64,000 bases of DNA from Kribbella italica (GTDB lineage Bacteria; Actinomycetota; Actinomycetes; Propionibacteriales; Kribbellaceae): NCBI RefSeq assembly GCF_014205135.1, contig NZ_JACHMY010000001.1, positions 5,580,001 through 5,644,000 of the forward strand. Reading direction: 5' to 3'. This document shows, piece after piece, positions 8,040-16,450 of this stretch. A program made the position numbers and the translations under genes. The notes beneath the pieces are model-generated. The model saw only the letters and a list, made by a program, of their open reading frames with translations. It was not told where the DNA came from and searched no databases. Numbering within the stretch: position 1 is the first letter of the stretch; each line of letters begins with the position of its first letter.

Positions 8040-10305
8040 GGCGGCGCAGCGCCAACCGGTGTCCCGCTGTTGCCAGGCGGTTGCCGACGACGGCGGCCTG
8101 CGGGCAGCCGAGGTCGCGGAAGACCGTGTAGGCCCGCCACCAGAAGTCCGTCGCCGCGGTCGTCAGGCCTTGCGCCGCGAGGATCTCCCCGGTTCCGGCG
8201 CAGGCCCGGGCGAGCTCGTAGCGGTCGTCGATCCGCTGCGCCTCGGCCAGCGCGAGCTGGTGGTGGTGCATGCCCTCGGCGTACCGGCCCGCACGGCGCA
8301 GAGTGTGTCCGTAGTCGTTGTGCACCTCGAGCACGAAGGGCAGGCTCCCCAGCTCCACGGCCAGTGCGAGCGCTTTTCGGTGGCAGTCGAGCGCCTGCTC
8401 GATCCGCCCTTCGGCCAGGTGCAGCCGGCCCAGTCCGTTCAGGCCCTCGCCCTCGCCCAAGGCGAACGACAGCTGCCGGGAGTGGTCGATAGCCAGCTGG
8501 AACCCCCGCCGCGCGGCCGGGAGTCGCCCGAGCGCGGCATCTCCCGCCGCCACGTTGACCAGCGCGTGGGCCTGCTCGAAGGACCACTCCCCCAGCTCGC
8601 GGCTGACGGAAAGGCCGCGCCGGAAGAGGTCCAGCGCCTCCGCGGTCAGTCCGAGCCGCAGCTTCGCCCAGCCGAAGCCGGCCAGCGCGGTCGCGGTCCC
8701 GGAATGGTTGCCCTCGGCCTCGAACAGGGCCAGCGACTGCTGCTCGAAGCGGATCGCCACCGCGTAGCCACCGAGATGGCGGTTGCACATCCCGATGTTG
8801 GTCAGGCTGCACGCCTCGCCACTGCGGTGGCCGATCCGGCGCGCGACCTCGAGCGCCCGCTGGTAGGCGTCCCGCGCTTCGGCGTACCGGCCGAGGCGCC
8901 AGTACATGCAGCCGAGAGCGTTGTGCCCCCGTCCCCGGAGGCGATCCGTCGCGGCGCAGTCGACGGCAGCCAGGTGCAGGGAGACCGCGTCGTCGAAGAA
9001 CCCGGCGGCGTCGAGGTAGCGCTGCAGGATCACCGACAGATCCGTCGTGTACGACGAGTGGCCGTGCTCGGGCGCCGAGAGCGCGGTGGCGATCAGGTTC
9101 TGCCACTCGGCGTCGAGCCAGGCCTGCCCGTCAGTGCTGCTCGCGAAGGGCCGGTCGGAGGGCTCGCGGCGCATGCCTTGCTGGTTCCGGTCGGTCGGCG
9201 CGTAGGCGTAGGCCGCTTCCGCGACCAGCGACCGGTAGTGCTCGAGCAAACGAGCCGTGGCTGCCCGGCGTACCTGCGCGGGGTCCTCGTCACGCACCCG
9301 GTCGGCCGCAAGCAGCCGGACGAGGTCGTGCAGCTCGTAGCGACCGGACCGTTCCCGCAGCAGGCTCGCGTCCAACAGGTCTTTCAGCTGGACCAGTGCC
9401 GTCTCCGGCGCGACCCCTGCGAGAGCGGCCGCGGCATCCAGGTCCAGGTCGCGCCCGGGATGCAGTGTGAGCAGCCGGAGCATCTGGCCGCTGGCCGGCT
9501 CCAGTGCCTGGTACGACATCGCCAACGCGGCCGCCACTCCGTCGTCCAGCCGCAGCCGAGCCCGGTGCTCCAGCAGCCGCTCCAGATGGTCCGCGGCCGA
9601 CCAGGACGGCTGCGCGCGCATCCGGGCGGCCAGTACGGCGAGCGCAAGCGGCAGGTGCCCGACCACCTCAGCCAGCTGCGCGGCGACGTCAGGTGCGTCG
9701 TCCAGCACAGCCGCCGTACCAGCTGTACTGCGCAGCAGCGCTGCCGACTCGTCGGGCTCGAACACGTCCAGCCCGACGCGCAGCGCATCAGCCCGGCCGA
9801 CTAACCGACGTCGGCTCGTCACCAGCGTCACGCAGGTCGGACTGTCGGTCAGCAACGGCTGGATCTGGTCCTCCGACGCCGCGTTGTCCAGCAGTACGAC
9901 GGCCCGCCGGTCACCGAGGAGCTCCCGGAAGAGCGCTGCCCGGGCACTCAGACCCAGCGCATGAATCCGGCTGCCGGGCACGTCCAGGTGCCGCAGGAAC
10001 CCATCCAGTACGGCGGCCGGGTCAGCAGGCGGCCGGTCCGGGTCGTAGCCGCGCAGGTTGACCGACAGCTGCACCTCGGCGTCGTGGACCAGCCGGTTGG
10101 CGAGGTGCACGGCCAGCGTGGTCTTGCCGACCCCTGGCATGCCATGGACCAGCACGACCTTGCCGCAGCCGAGCCCGGCCATCACCTCCGCCACCGTCTC
10201 GTCCCGGCCGACGAACGCATCCGCCTCACCGTCCACCGCGCCGGTCACCCGAACGACGGCAGCCTCGGCCGCGAGCCCGGAGACGAGCTGATGCGTCTGC
10301 GCCAC
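8023..10305 (-). CDS. STAND-type NB-ARC/TPR protein, frameshifted from its HTH domain
   Basis: 760 codons from a GTG at 10305. The order is an FVGRDE linker (about 31-36), a P-loop GMPGVGKTT (55-63), the rest of an NB-ARC switch ATPase, a winged-helix-like region, then TPR repeats over roughly the last 350 residues. This is the C-terminal part of an AfsR/GutR-like signalling ATPase. The adjacent full-length paralogue at 10719-13247 carries an N-terminal helix-turn-helix in the same chain. Here that domain sits in another frame (10245-10580), 61 nt overlapping. The first residues (AQTHQLVSG) align with the paralogue's RQAHQVVAG, so the GTG is probably only an internal codon of the ancestral gene. 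One inserted C in the run CGCAG near 10300 would rejoin the frames. It may be a pseudogene, a sequencing error, or a split gene. Confidence 0.8.
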   Translation of the reverse strand: MAQTHQLVSGLAAEAAVVRVTGAVDGEADAFVGRDETVAEVMAGLGCGKVVLVHGMPGVGKTTLAVHLANRLVHDAEVQLSVNLRGYDPDRPPADPAAVLDGFLRHLDVPGSRIHALGLSARAALFRELLGDRRAVVLLDNAASEDQIQPLLTDSPTCVTLVTSRRRLVGRADALRVGLDVFEPDESAALLRSTAGTAAVLDDAPDVAAQLAEVVGHLPLALAVLAARMRAQPSWSAADHLERLLEHRARLRLDDGVAAALAMSYQALEPASGQMLRLLTLHPGRDLDLDAAAALAGVAPETALVQLKDLLDASLLRERSGRYELHDLVRLLAADRVRDEDPAQVRRAATARLLEHYRSLVAEAAYAYAPTDRNQQGMRREPSDRPFASSTDGQAWLDAEWQNLIATALSAPEHGHSSYTTDLSVILQRYLDAAGFFDDAVSLHLAAVDCAATDRLRGRGHNALGCMYWRLGRYAEARDAYQRALEVARRIGHRSGEACSLTNIGMCNRHLGGYAVAIRFEQQSLALFEAEGNHSGTATALAGFGWAKLRLGLTAEALDLFRRGLSVSRELGEWSFEQAHALVNVAAGDAALGRLPAARRGFQLAIDHSRQLSFALGEGEGLNGLGRLHLAEGRIEQALDCHRKALALAVELGSLPFVLEVHNDYGHTLRRAGRYAEGMHHHQLALAEAQRIDDRYELARACAGTGEILAAQGLTTAATDFWWRAYTVFRDLGCPQAAVVGNRLATAGHRLALRRQLPSA

Positions 10306-10580
10306 TCGGCGGCGCTGCTCTCGTCAGGCAGCAGCGCCCGCGCGATGTCGACGACCAGCTCGACGTCCAGCCGCCGGCGACCGGGCGACAGGCAGCGGTA
10401 GACGGTGTTGTACGCCGGCAGCTCGCCGATGCCACGCTCCTGCCGCGAGCGCACCACCCGGCGGTGGATCTCCCGGTAGGACACCCCCGACCAGCTCTGC
10501 AGGCAGCGCAACCGCACGCTCAGCTCGTCGATCGTCCGCACCCCTGTGGGTGACGGCGGCTCACCAATGGCAGAACTCAT
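10245..10580 (-). CDS. N-terminal HTH fragment of the frameshifted NB-ARC regulator
   Basis: 111 residues starting at the ATG at 10580. Residues 15-90 match the N-terminal DNA-binding segment of the neighbouring intact regulator almost position for position (VSYREIHRRV, ELPAYNTVYRCLSPGR, LDVELVVDIARALL), a Xre-like helix-turn-helix. After EWRR near residue 87 similarity stops and the frame runs through unrelated Arg/Pro-rich residues to a stop. Similarity resumes in the -1 frame in the 760-codon ORF. This is what a one-base deletion in an originally fused gene would produce. If the sequence is right, the cell makes a free HTH domain whose stop lies inside the next ORF. No slippery heptamer is evident at the junction. 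Confidence 0.75.
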   Translation of the reverse strand: MSSAIGEPPSPTGVRTIDELSVRLRCLQSWSGVSYREIHRRVVRSRQERGIGELPAYNTVYRCLSPGRRRLDVELVVDIARALLPDESSAAEWRRRISSSPGSRPRLPSFG

Positions 10581-10718
10581 CGCGGTCAGGCCTCCCCAGG
10601 CGACCAGGCCCGGCCTGACCGGACGGGGTCAGGGCAGTGCCGTGATCACGCAATGTGCGGAGGAGTCTAACGCTCGGTCAGCTGCCGGCCACTGCCCGAA
10701 AGTGCACAGCCCTGTGAG

Positions 10719-13247
10719 CTACGTCCCGCTGACGGGACCGCCCGCCTCGGGCGTCCCCAGGTCGCCGAACAGGGTGAGTGCGCGAGCGTGGTGGTCACGC
10801 GCGGCCGCCGCGTCCCCGCACGACTCGAGCACGTCTCCCAGACCACGCCAGGCGCAGGCCAGCTCGTACCGGTCGCCCATGGTCTCCGCGTCCGCCATCG
10901 CCTGGGTGTGCGCCGCGGTCGCCTCGTCGAACCGGCCGGTCCTCGTCAGCGCCGTACCGTGGTCGTTGCGGACCTCCACCGCGAGCGACCGGTGGCCGAT
11001 CTCCAGGACGACGTCCAGCGCCTCCGCGTGCAGGTGCACCGCAGCGTCGGCGTCGCCTCGGGCCAACTGGATCCGGCCGAGCAGGTTCAGCCCGTCGCCC
11101 TCGTTGCTGCGGAACTCCAGCTTGCGCGACAAGGTCAGCGAGCGTTCGCCGTACTCCGAAGCCTGCTCCAGCGCGCCGAGGCGCTCCTGGGCGGCGCCGA
11201 GGTTCAGCAGCGCGTAGGCCTCCTCGCAGGTGTTCTCCCCGAGTCGCCGGGCCTTCGCCAGTCCCACCTCGAACTCGGCCAGCGCCTGCTCGACCAGTCC
11301 CAGCCGGAGCAGTCCCCAGCCCAGACCACCGCGGTGCGTGCTGGCGCTGGGGGACATCACGTCCTCGTCGTCGAGCAGCGCCAGCGCCTGCCGGTAGCAG
11401 TCGACGGAGTCCCGGTACCGGCCCAGCCGGTAGTGGCCAAGGGCAACGTTTCCCAGACACAGCCCGATCCCGGTCCGGTTGCCGGTCCGGCGGACCAGCT
11501 CCAGGGCCTGCTCGTAGCACTCGCGGCCCTCGGCGTACCGGCCCAGACGCCACAGCGCGCAGCCCAGCTTGTTGTGCGCCAGGCTGCGGGCCTGGTCGTC
11601 CTGCGCGGTGGTCACGGCCAGGCGATGGATCACCTCGGCCTCGGTGAAGTAGCCGCAGGTGTCCAGGTAGTAGTGCGCCGCGGTCGACACCGCCTTCACC
11701 GGCTCCGCCAGGCCGGCCTCGGCCGCCGTACGGGTCACGGCGACCAGGTTCGGCCGCTCGGCGTCGAGCCAGGACCGCGCCGCGTCCCGTTCCGCCATCG
11801 GCGGCAGCTCCGCGTCGGTCAGCTGCCCGAAGTCCCACCGGATCACTTCGTGCGGCGCGTAGGTCCCGCCGGCCCGGAGTACGCCGGCCGCGTAGAAGCC
11901 GGCGATCCGCGTCAGCGCGTCCCGGCGAGCGGCACCGCGGTCCTCGTCGCGGGAACGGTCGTGCAGGAACAACCGGACCAGGTCGTGCAGACCGAACCGG
12001 CCCGGTTCGCTGGTCTGGACCAGGCTGGCCCGGACCAGCTGAGCCAGCTCCAGCTCGACCTCAGCCGGGTCCAGCCCGGCCGCCGCTGCGGCGGCGTACC
12101 CGTCGAAGTCCCGGCCCGGGTGCAACGCGAGTACGCGGAGCAGCCACCGGCGCTCCGGCGGCAGCGCCTCGTACGACAGTGCGAGGGCCGGGCCGACGCT
12201 GTCCTCCAGCCGCAGCCGGTCACGGTGCTCGGTCAGCCTCTCGAGGTGGTCGGCCAGCGACCAGCCCGGCAGGTCGTCGATGCGCCCGGCGACGACGGCC
12301 AGCGCCAGCGGCAGATGGCCGACCAGCTCGGCGATCCGCAGCGCGGTGCTCTCGTCCGCGGCGACCGCCGCCGATCCCGCCGTACGCCGGAGCAACTGCA
12401 GCGACTCGGACTCGCTGAACACCCCGATCGCCAGCGCTCGTGCGTTCGTCCCCGCGTCGAGCTGGTAGCGGCTCGTCACCAGCGTCGGCGTGCCGGGCGC
12501 CAGCAACGGGTGCACCTGGTCCTCGCTGGCGGCGTTGTCGAGCAGCACCAGAACGTTGCGCTCGGCCACTAGTTGGCGAAACCGGCGGACACGGCCCGAC
12601 AGGTCCAGGCCGAGCACCTGACTGCCCGGCACCCCGAGACGGCGCAGGAACCCTTCCAGCACCGCCCCCGGATCGGCAGGCGGTCGCTCCGGGTCGAACC
12701 CGCGCAGGTCGACCGCGAGCTGTAGCTCGGCGCCGTGACCAGCGGCCACCAGCCGGTGCCCGAGGTGGCGCGCCAGCTGGGTCTTGCCGACGCCGGCCAT
12801 TCCGCCGATCACGACTGTGGTCGCACCGGTCCGGTAGGCGGCCAGCACCTCGGCGATCTCGGCCTCCCGCCCGACGAACCCCTCCGGATCCGCGGGAAGG
12901 CTGTCGCCGACAGTCACGATGCCTGCGTCGGCGGCCCGGCCGGCCACCACCTGATGGGCCTGCCGCCAGCCGGCGACGTGCGACTCGTCGTCCAGCAGCG
13001 CCGAGGCGATGTCGACCACCAGCTCGACGTCCAGCCGCGTCCGGCCGGGCTGCAGGCAGCGATAGACGGTGTTGTACGCCGGAAGCTCGCTGACGCCACG
13101 GCGCCGCCGCGACGTCGTCACCCGGCGATGGATCTCGTGGTACGAGACCCCGGCCCAGCTGCGCAGCGCGCGCAGCCGGAGTACCAGCTCGTCCGCGGTC
13201 CGTACGCCGGCTGGCTCCGGCGGTGCCGTCGTTCCCGTTCGCCCCAT
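10719..13247 (-). CDS. HTH-NB-ARC-TPR (STAND) transcriptional regulator
   Basis: 842 residues from the ATG at 13247, which has a G-rich ribosome site 5 nt upstream; the longer GTG start at 13367 would run back through the intergenic promoter region. Residues 15-95 are a Xre-like helix-turn-helix, 122-128 an FVGRE entry motif, 148-156 the P-loop GGMAGVGKT, and the second half consists of TPR repeats (for example LGRYAEGRECYEQALEL). In known STAND regulators nucleotide exchange in the NB-ARC domain links signal sensing by the repeats to DNA binding. It is divergent from the small secreted protein at 13391, with 143 bp between starts, so that gene is a plausible target. It has a tandem, broken paralogue immediately downstream. 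The ligand is unknown. Confidence 0.85.
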   Translation of the reverse strand: MGRTGTTAPPEPAGVRTADELVLRLRALRSWAGVSYHEIHRRVTTSRRRRGVSELPAYNTVYRCLQPGRTRLDVELVVDIASALLDDESHVAGWRQAHQVVAGRAADAGIVTVGDSLPADPEGFVGREAEIAEVLAAYRTGATTVVIGGMAGVGKTQLARHLGHRLVAAGHGAELQLAVDLRGFDPERPPADPGAVLEGFLRRLGVPGSQVLGLDLSGRVRRFRQLVAERNVLVLLDNAASEDQVHPLLAPGTPTLVTSRYQLDAGTNARALAIGVFSESESLQLLRRTAGSAAVAADESTALRIAELVGHLPLALAVVAGRIDDLPGWSLADHLERLTEHRDRLRLEDSVGPALALSYEALPPERRWLLRVLALHPGRDFDGYAAAAAAGLDPAEVELELAQLVRASLVQTSEPGRFGLHDLVRLFLHDRSRDEDRGAARRDALTRIAGFYAAGVLRAGGTYAPHEVIRWDFGQLTDAELPPMAERDAARSWLDAERPNLVAVTRTAAEAGLAEPVKAVSTAAHYYLDTCGYFTEAEVIHRLAVTTAQDDQARSLAHNKLGCALWRLGRYAEGRECYEQALELVRRTGNRTGIGLCLGNVALGHYRLGRYRDSVDCYRQALALLDDEDVMSPSASTHRGGLGWGLLRLGLVEQALAEFEVGLAKARRLGENTCEEAYALLNLGAAQERLGALEQASEYGERSLTLSRKLEFRSNEGDGLNLLGRIQLARGDADAAVHLHAEALDVVLEIGHRSLAVEVRNDHGTALTRTGRFDEATAAHTQAMADAETMGDRYELACAWRGLGDVLESCGDAAAARDHHARALTLFGDLGTPEAGGPVSGT

Positions 13248-13390
13248 CGAGCCCCCGTCCCCGGCGCCACCACGGTCCGGGTCGGAGAACCGGGAACGCC
13301 GCGTGGTCGAGTTTGGTCGAGAACGGCGACACGAGCAATGCGCAACGACCAGGGTCAGGACTTCCAACCGCCTACGAAGGAGTCCCCACC

Positions 13391-13738
13391 ATGCGCGTCA
13401 GGTCCCTGGCCGTCATCACCGGCCTCGCTCTGTCCGGCCTCGCCGTCGCAGTCCCCTCGGCCACTGCCGCTCCCGCCCCGGAGCGCGGAGCCCTCACCGG
13501 CACCGCCGCCCAGGCCAAGACCGACTGCGTGAGCGTCTTCGGCACCAACTACCACCTGACCAGCTGCTACCGCAGCGCCCCGGGCAACCAATACCGGGCC
13601 ACGATCAACTGCACGAACAGCGGCCTGCGCCTCGGTCCGTGGCGCAACCAGACCGCCGACCTGCGCAACAGCTCCCGGATCAGCTGCCCGGCCGGCGGCG
13701 TCGCGCAGGCCTGGGGCTGGAAGTGGCGCACCGTCTGA
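13391..13738 (+). CDS. Small secreted four-cysteine protein (copy A)
   Basis: 115 residues; the ATG at 13391 has an excellent AAGGAG site 7-9 nt upstream. It has a signal peptide of about 27 residues ending ATAAPA. The mature chain has four cysteines with spacing C-x12-C-x14-C-x24-C and the shared motifs GNQYRA, LGPWR and SCPAG. The next gene (13776) is a paralogue with the same pattern. I do not recognise a named family. Two disulphides and a compact extracellular domain are likely. Its promoter region is shared with the divergent HTH-NB-ARC regulator, which suggests co-regulation. Confidence 0.8.
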   Translation: MRVRSLAVITGLALSGLAVAVPSATAAPAPERGALTGTAAQAKTDCVSVFGTNYHLTSCYRSAPGNQYRATINCTNSGLRLGPWRNQTADLRNSSRISCPAGGVAQAWGWKWRTV

Positions 13739-13775
13739 TCTCGCACCCGACCACGCCTGCTCTGAAAGGACTCCG

Positions 13776-14135
13776 ATGAACACCACACTCCGTGCGGCCC
13801 TCGTCGTCACCGGTCTCGCCGCCAGTGCGCTGACCGTGACCGCTCCCGGCGCGTCCGCTTCCACCACCACCGCCCCGGCTGTGTCCACTTCAGCTACCGC
13901 AGCGTCCCCCTGCGTCCCCCGGAACTGGGGTCCGACCTTCTTCACGGTCAGCTGCTATACCCGGGCGACCGGCAACCAGTACCGGGCCGTCGTCAGGTGC
14001 AGCAACAACGCCTTGTACTTCGGACCGTGGCGCTACCACACCCTCGAGCTGACCAACCGGTCTCGCGCGAACTGCCCGGCCGGCACCACCAGGCTCCCGG
14101 TAGGGCACGGCTACCAGACCCGCATCTATACCTGA
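13776..14135 (+). CDS. Small secreted four-cysteine protein (copy B, tandem paralogue)
   Basis: 119 residues starting at the ATG at 13776 with GAAAGGA upstream. It has a signal peptide of about 29 residues (Ala/Thr/Ser-rich) followed by a short Thr/Ser/Ala linker. The mature domain has cysteines spaced C-x13-C-x14-C-x24-C and motifs GNQYRA, FGPWR and NCPAG, aligning with copy A 37 nt upstream. The pair is probably one transcript ending at the strong hairpin at 14151-14200. The two copies are well diverged outside the motifs, so the duplication is not recent. Function unknown. Confidence 0.8.
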   Translation: MNTTLRAALVVTGLAASALTVTAPGASASTTTAPAVSTSATAASPCVPRNWGPTFFTVSCYTRATGNQYRAVVRCSNNALYFGPWRYHTLELTNRSRANCPAGTTRLPVGHGYQTRIYT

Positions 14136-14150
14136 GGTGCTGACCTGACA

Positions 14151-14200
14151 ACGACGACGGCCCGGCCCGATCCGCGGGGGACCGGCCGGGCCGTCGTCGT
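14151..14200. terminator. Strong bidirectional terminator hairpin
   Basis: A perfect 17-bp stem (14151-14167 with 14184-14200, left arm ACGACGACGGCCCGGCC) and a 16-nt loop. It lies between the stop of the secreted-protein pair (14135) and the stop of the convergent proline dehydrogenase (14209), so it can serve both. Confidence 0.8.
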
Positions 14201-14208
14201 ACGGGCCG

Positions 14209-15138
14209 CTACTTCTTGCTGATCAGCGAGCGGGCGAAGAACTGCAGGTTCGCCGGGCGCTCGGCCAGGCGGCGGACCAGGTAGCCGTACCAGTCCTCGC
14301 CGTACGGGATGTAGACGCGGACCGTGTTGCCCTCGCGGGCCAGGCGACGCTGCTCGTCGGGGCGGATGCCGTAGAGCATCTGGTACTCGTACGTGTCCGG
14401 CGACCGGTTCGCGCGGTCGGCCAGCGAGCCGGCGATCGCGATCAGGCGCGGGTCGTGCGAGGCGACCATCGGGTAGCCGTCGCCGTTCATCAGCACCTTC
14501 AGCGCCCGCACGTACGCCTTGTCGACGGCCTGCTTGTTCTGGAACGCGACCGACTCGGGCTCCTTGTACGCGCCCTTGCACAGCCGGACGCGCGACCCGG
14601 CGTGGGCCAGGTCGACGCAGTCGCCCTCGGTTCGGCGCAGGTAGGCCTGCAGCACCGCGCCGGTCTCGGGGAAGTCCTGCCGCAGCTCGCGCAGGATGCC
14701 CAGCGTCGAGTCCGTGGTGGTGTGGTCCTCCATGTCGAGCGTCACCGTCGTACCGGCGTTGCGCGCGGCCAGGCAGATCGTCCGCGCGTTCTCGAGCGCG
14801 ATCTTCTCGCCATCGCCGGGCAGCGCCTGGCCGACCGCGGACAGCTTGACCGAGACCTCGGCGTTCTGGGTCAGGCCGGCTTCGCCCAGCTGCTTGAGCA
14901 GCTCCAGGTACGCGTCGGCGGTGGCGGTCGCCGCGGCCAGGTCGGTGGTGTCCTCACCGAGGTGGTCGAGCGTCACGTTCAGGCCGTTGCTGACCAGCTT
15001 CTCGGTGGCCAGCACGGCCTCCGCGGCGCTCTCACCGGCGACGAACCGCGCGACGATGCCGCTGGAGACCGGCAACGACGAGACAGCCTTCTTGATCTGG
15101 GGACTGCGGGACACGCCCAGCAGGACTCGCCGAAGCAC
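14209..15138 (-). CDS. Proline dehydrogenase, monofunctional FAD-dependent
   Basis: 309 residues, the usual length of the single-domain enzyme of Gram-positives. It oxidises L-proline to 1-pyrroline-5-carboxylate, passing electrons through FAD to the respiratory quinone pool, the first step of proline catabolism. The (beta-alpha)8 barrel carries the family motifs: SVKLSAVG around residue 100, VTLDMEDH near 135, RLCKGAYKEP near 190, and the C-terminal proline-binding helix YGYLVRRLAERPANL near 290. No P5C dehydrogenase is fused or adjacent. The upstream region (15139-15389) contains a cluster of inverted repeats. Confidence 0.92.
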   Translation of the reverse strand: MLRRVLLGVSRSPQIKKAVSSLPVSSGIVARFVAGESAAEAVLATEKLVSNGLNVTLDHLGEDTTDLAAATATADAYLELLKQLGEAGLTQNAEVSVKLSAVGQALPGDGEKIALENARTICLAARNAGTTVTLDMEDHTTTDSTLGILRELRQDFPETGAVLQAYLRRTEGDCVDLAHAGSRVRLCKGAYKEPESVAFQNKQAVDKAYVRALKVLMNGDGYPMVASHDPRLIAIAGSLADRANRSPDTYEYQMLYGIRPDEQRRLAREGNTVRVYIPYGEDWYGYLVRRLAERPANLQFFARSLISKK

Positions 15139-15279
15139 TCGTGTTCCTCCTCATCGCCCCCTGGCCCCGTATGCCAGGGGTGTCAGCAGGCTACGCGCCT
15201 GGACCGGACCGCCCCTAATCGTGTGGCCAGGACCACACCAGTGGCCCGAGTGGTCCGGCTCTGCCACATCCGGTCTCCA

Positions 15280-15361
15280 GCGTCCGAAGAATCTGCATGC
15301 GTCCGAACAAGCCGAGGCTATAGCGCACCCTTCTTCGGACGCATTGCACTTCTTCGGACGC
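15280..15361. repeat. Nested inverted repeats, four copies of GCGTCCGAAGAA
   Basis: Two direct copies, GCGTCCGAAGAA (15280-15291) and GCGTCCGAACAA (15299-15310), are followed by two inverted copies, TTCTTCGGACGC (15331-15342 and 15350-15361). The outer pair is 12/12 complementary; the inner pair extends to 14 bp with one mismatch, so two stems can form one inside the other. It lies between the DUF695 gene's stop (15390) and the proline dehydrogenase start (15138), both on the minus strand. It could be a terminator for the first or an operator for the second. Confidence 0.7.
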
Positions 15362-15389
15362 TGCGTTGGGGCCTGTCGCGCGGCTCGAT

Positions 15390-16418
15390 TCAGCTGCCCA
15401 GGTGGTTGAGGTTGTGCCAGCCCGGGTCGGGACTGGTGGTCAGCCTGATCTCGCCGTGCGTCCAGCCGGTGGTGGCGGCCTGGAGCTGGGCGGGAGCGGG
15501 CGTGCTGCCGTCGACGTAGTAGTGCAGAGTGCGGGCACCGGCGACGGTCTCGTGGGCGAGCAGGCGGCCGGAGTCGCCGAGCCGGTCGGTGAGGTGGTCC
15601 TCGAGATCGCGGAGCTGGTCGAGCATCTCGGCGTCGGGCAGACCGTCCTCGCGGCCGGCCGGGTACCCGATGGTGACGCCGACGTGGGTGTCCAGGTGCG
15701 GCAGACGGATCGAGCGCAGCGGGACCTCGGTGGTCGCGATCAGGCGGTGGCCGTCGATCTCGCCCTCCAGCAGGCGCCAGGTCGGATCGCCGTCCTCGGT
15801 GGTGAAACCGGCCGCGAACTTGGCGACCGTCGGGAGCAGCTCGCTGATCGGTCGTGCCTCGGCCGGGCGATCGAGCAGGGTCTCGACGGCGCCGATCCAG
15901 GTCTCGGTCATCTCCTCGCCGAGCGACAGGTCGAGCAGGAGAAAGGTGATCCGGCGCTGGGCGTCCTCGGACAGCTGCGCGAAGACCGGGTGGTGGACGC
16001 CGACGTGGACGGCCGCGGCGCGTTCGTCCGGGTCGATCGCGACAACGGCGTCGTCCGAGGCGACCGGCGGCATCCCCTCGACCCGGATCGTCACCTCCGG
16101 CGAGGGACGCCGCAGGTCGGCGTACTCCCAGAGCTGGTCGGACGGCGGTGCGGCGCGCAACCACCGGCGAGCGACAGCGCGGGTCGCGGGATCGCCGGCG
16201 GCGGTGACCACGAGCGTGTGCCTGGCGTGCAGCCCGGGACCGAGCTCCCAGTCGAGGCCGCCGTGGATGGCGCTGACGTGCTCAGCCAGTACGCCGGACG
16301 TCGAGGCCGGGTCCTTGCGCGCGATCGCGCCCGCGACCAGCTCGGCGCCGGAGTCGCTCCACCAGCCCCAGAACCCCTCGATCGGGTCGACCGGCCGCCG
16401 CCGCCTGAAGATGCGCAT
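15390..16418 (-). CDS. DUF695 domain protein, function unknown
   Basis: 342 residues from the ATG at 16418 (MRIFRRRRPVDPIEGFWGWW). A longer start at 16469 would translate the conserved-looking repeat region and is less likely. The protein is soluble, acidic and has no signal peptide. The last 100 residues resemble the DUF695 family (regulator of RNase E-like fold in some annotations): GRTLHYYVDG-like segment, an alternating strand-helix pattern and a terminal DPGWHNLNHLG. The central 130 residues are a second, related-looking alpha/beta unit (DLSLGEEMTETWIGAVE). No catalytic residues are apparent. It stands alone between the ABC exporter genes and proline dehydrogenase. Confidence 0.7.
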   Translation of the reverse strand: MRIFRRRRPVDPIEGFWGWWSDSGAELVAGAIARKDPASTSGVLAEHVSAIHGGLDWELGPGLHARHTLVVTAAGDPATRAVARRWLRAAPPSDQLWEYADLRRPSPEVTIRVEGMPPVASDDAVVAIDPDERAAAVHVGVHHPVFAQLSEDAQRRITFLLLDLSLGEEMTETWIGAVETLLDRPAEARPISELLPTVAKFAAGFTTEDGDPTWRLLEGEIDGHRLIATTEVPLRSIRLPHLDTHVGVTIGYPAGREDGLPDAEMLDQLRDLEDHLTDRLGDSGRLLAHETVAGARTLHYYVDGSTPAPAQLQAATTGWTHGEIRLTTSPDPGWHNLNHLGS

Positions 16419-16450
16419 AGCCCCATACTCCCTCGCCGAGGGCCTACCCG

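Noticed and set aside
10245-10305. Programmed -1 frameshifting between the HTH and NB-ARC frames
   Set aside because: No slippery heptamer of the X-XXY-YYZ type and no downstream hairpin are seen at the junction; a one-base deletion explains it more simply.
8059-12572. Plus-strand frames of 581 and 594 codons across the STAND regulators
   Set aside because: Antisense shadows created by GC bias in the third codon position; no motif, no ribosome site, and the opposite frame has P-loop and TPR signatures.
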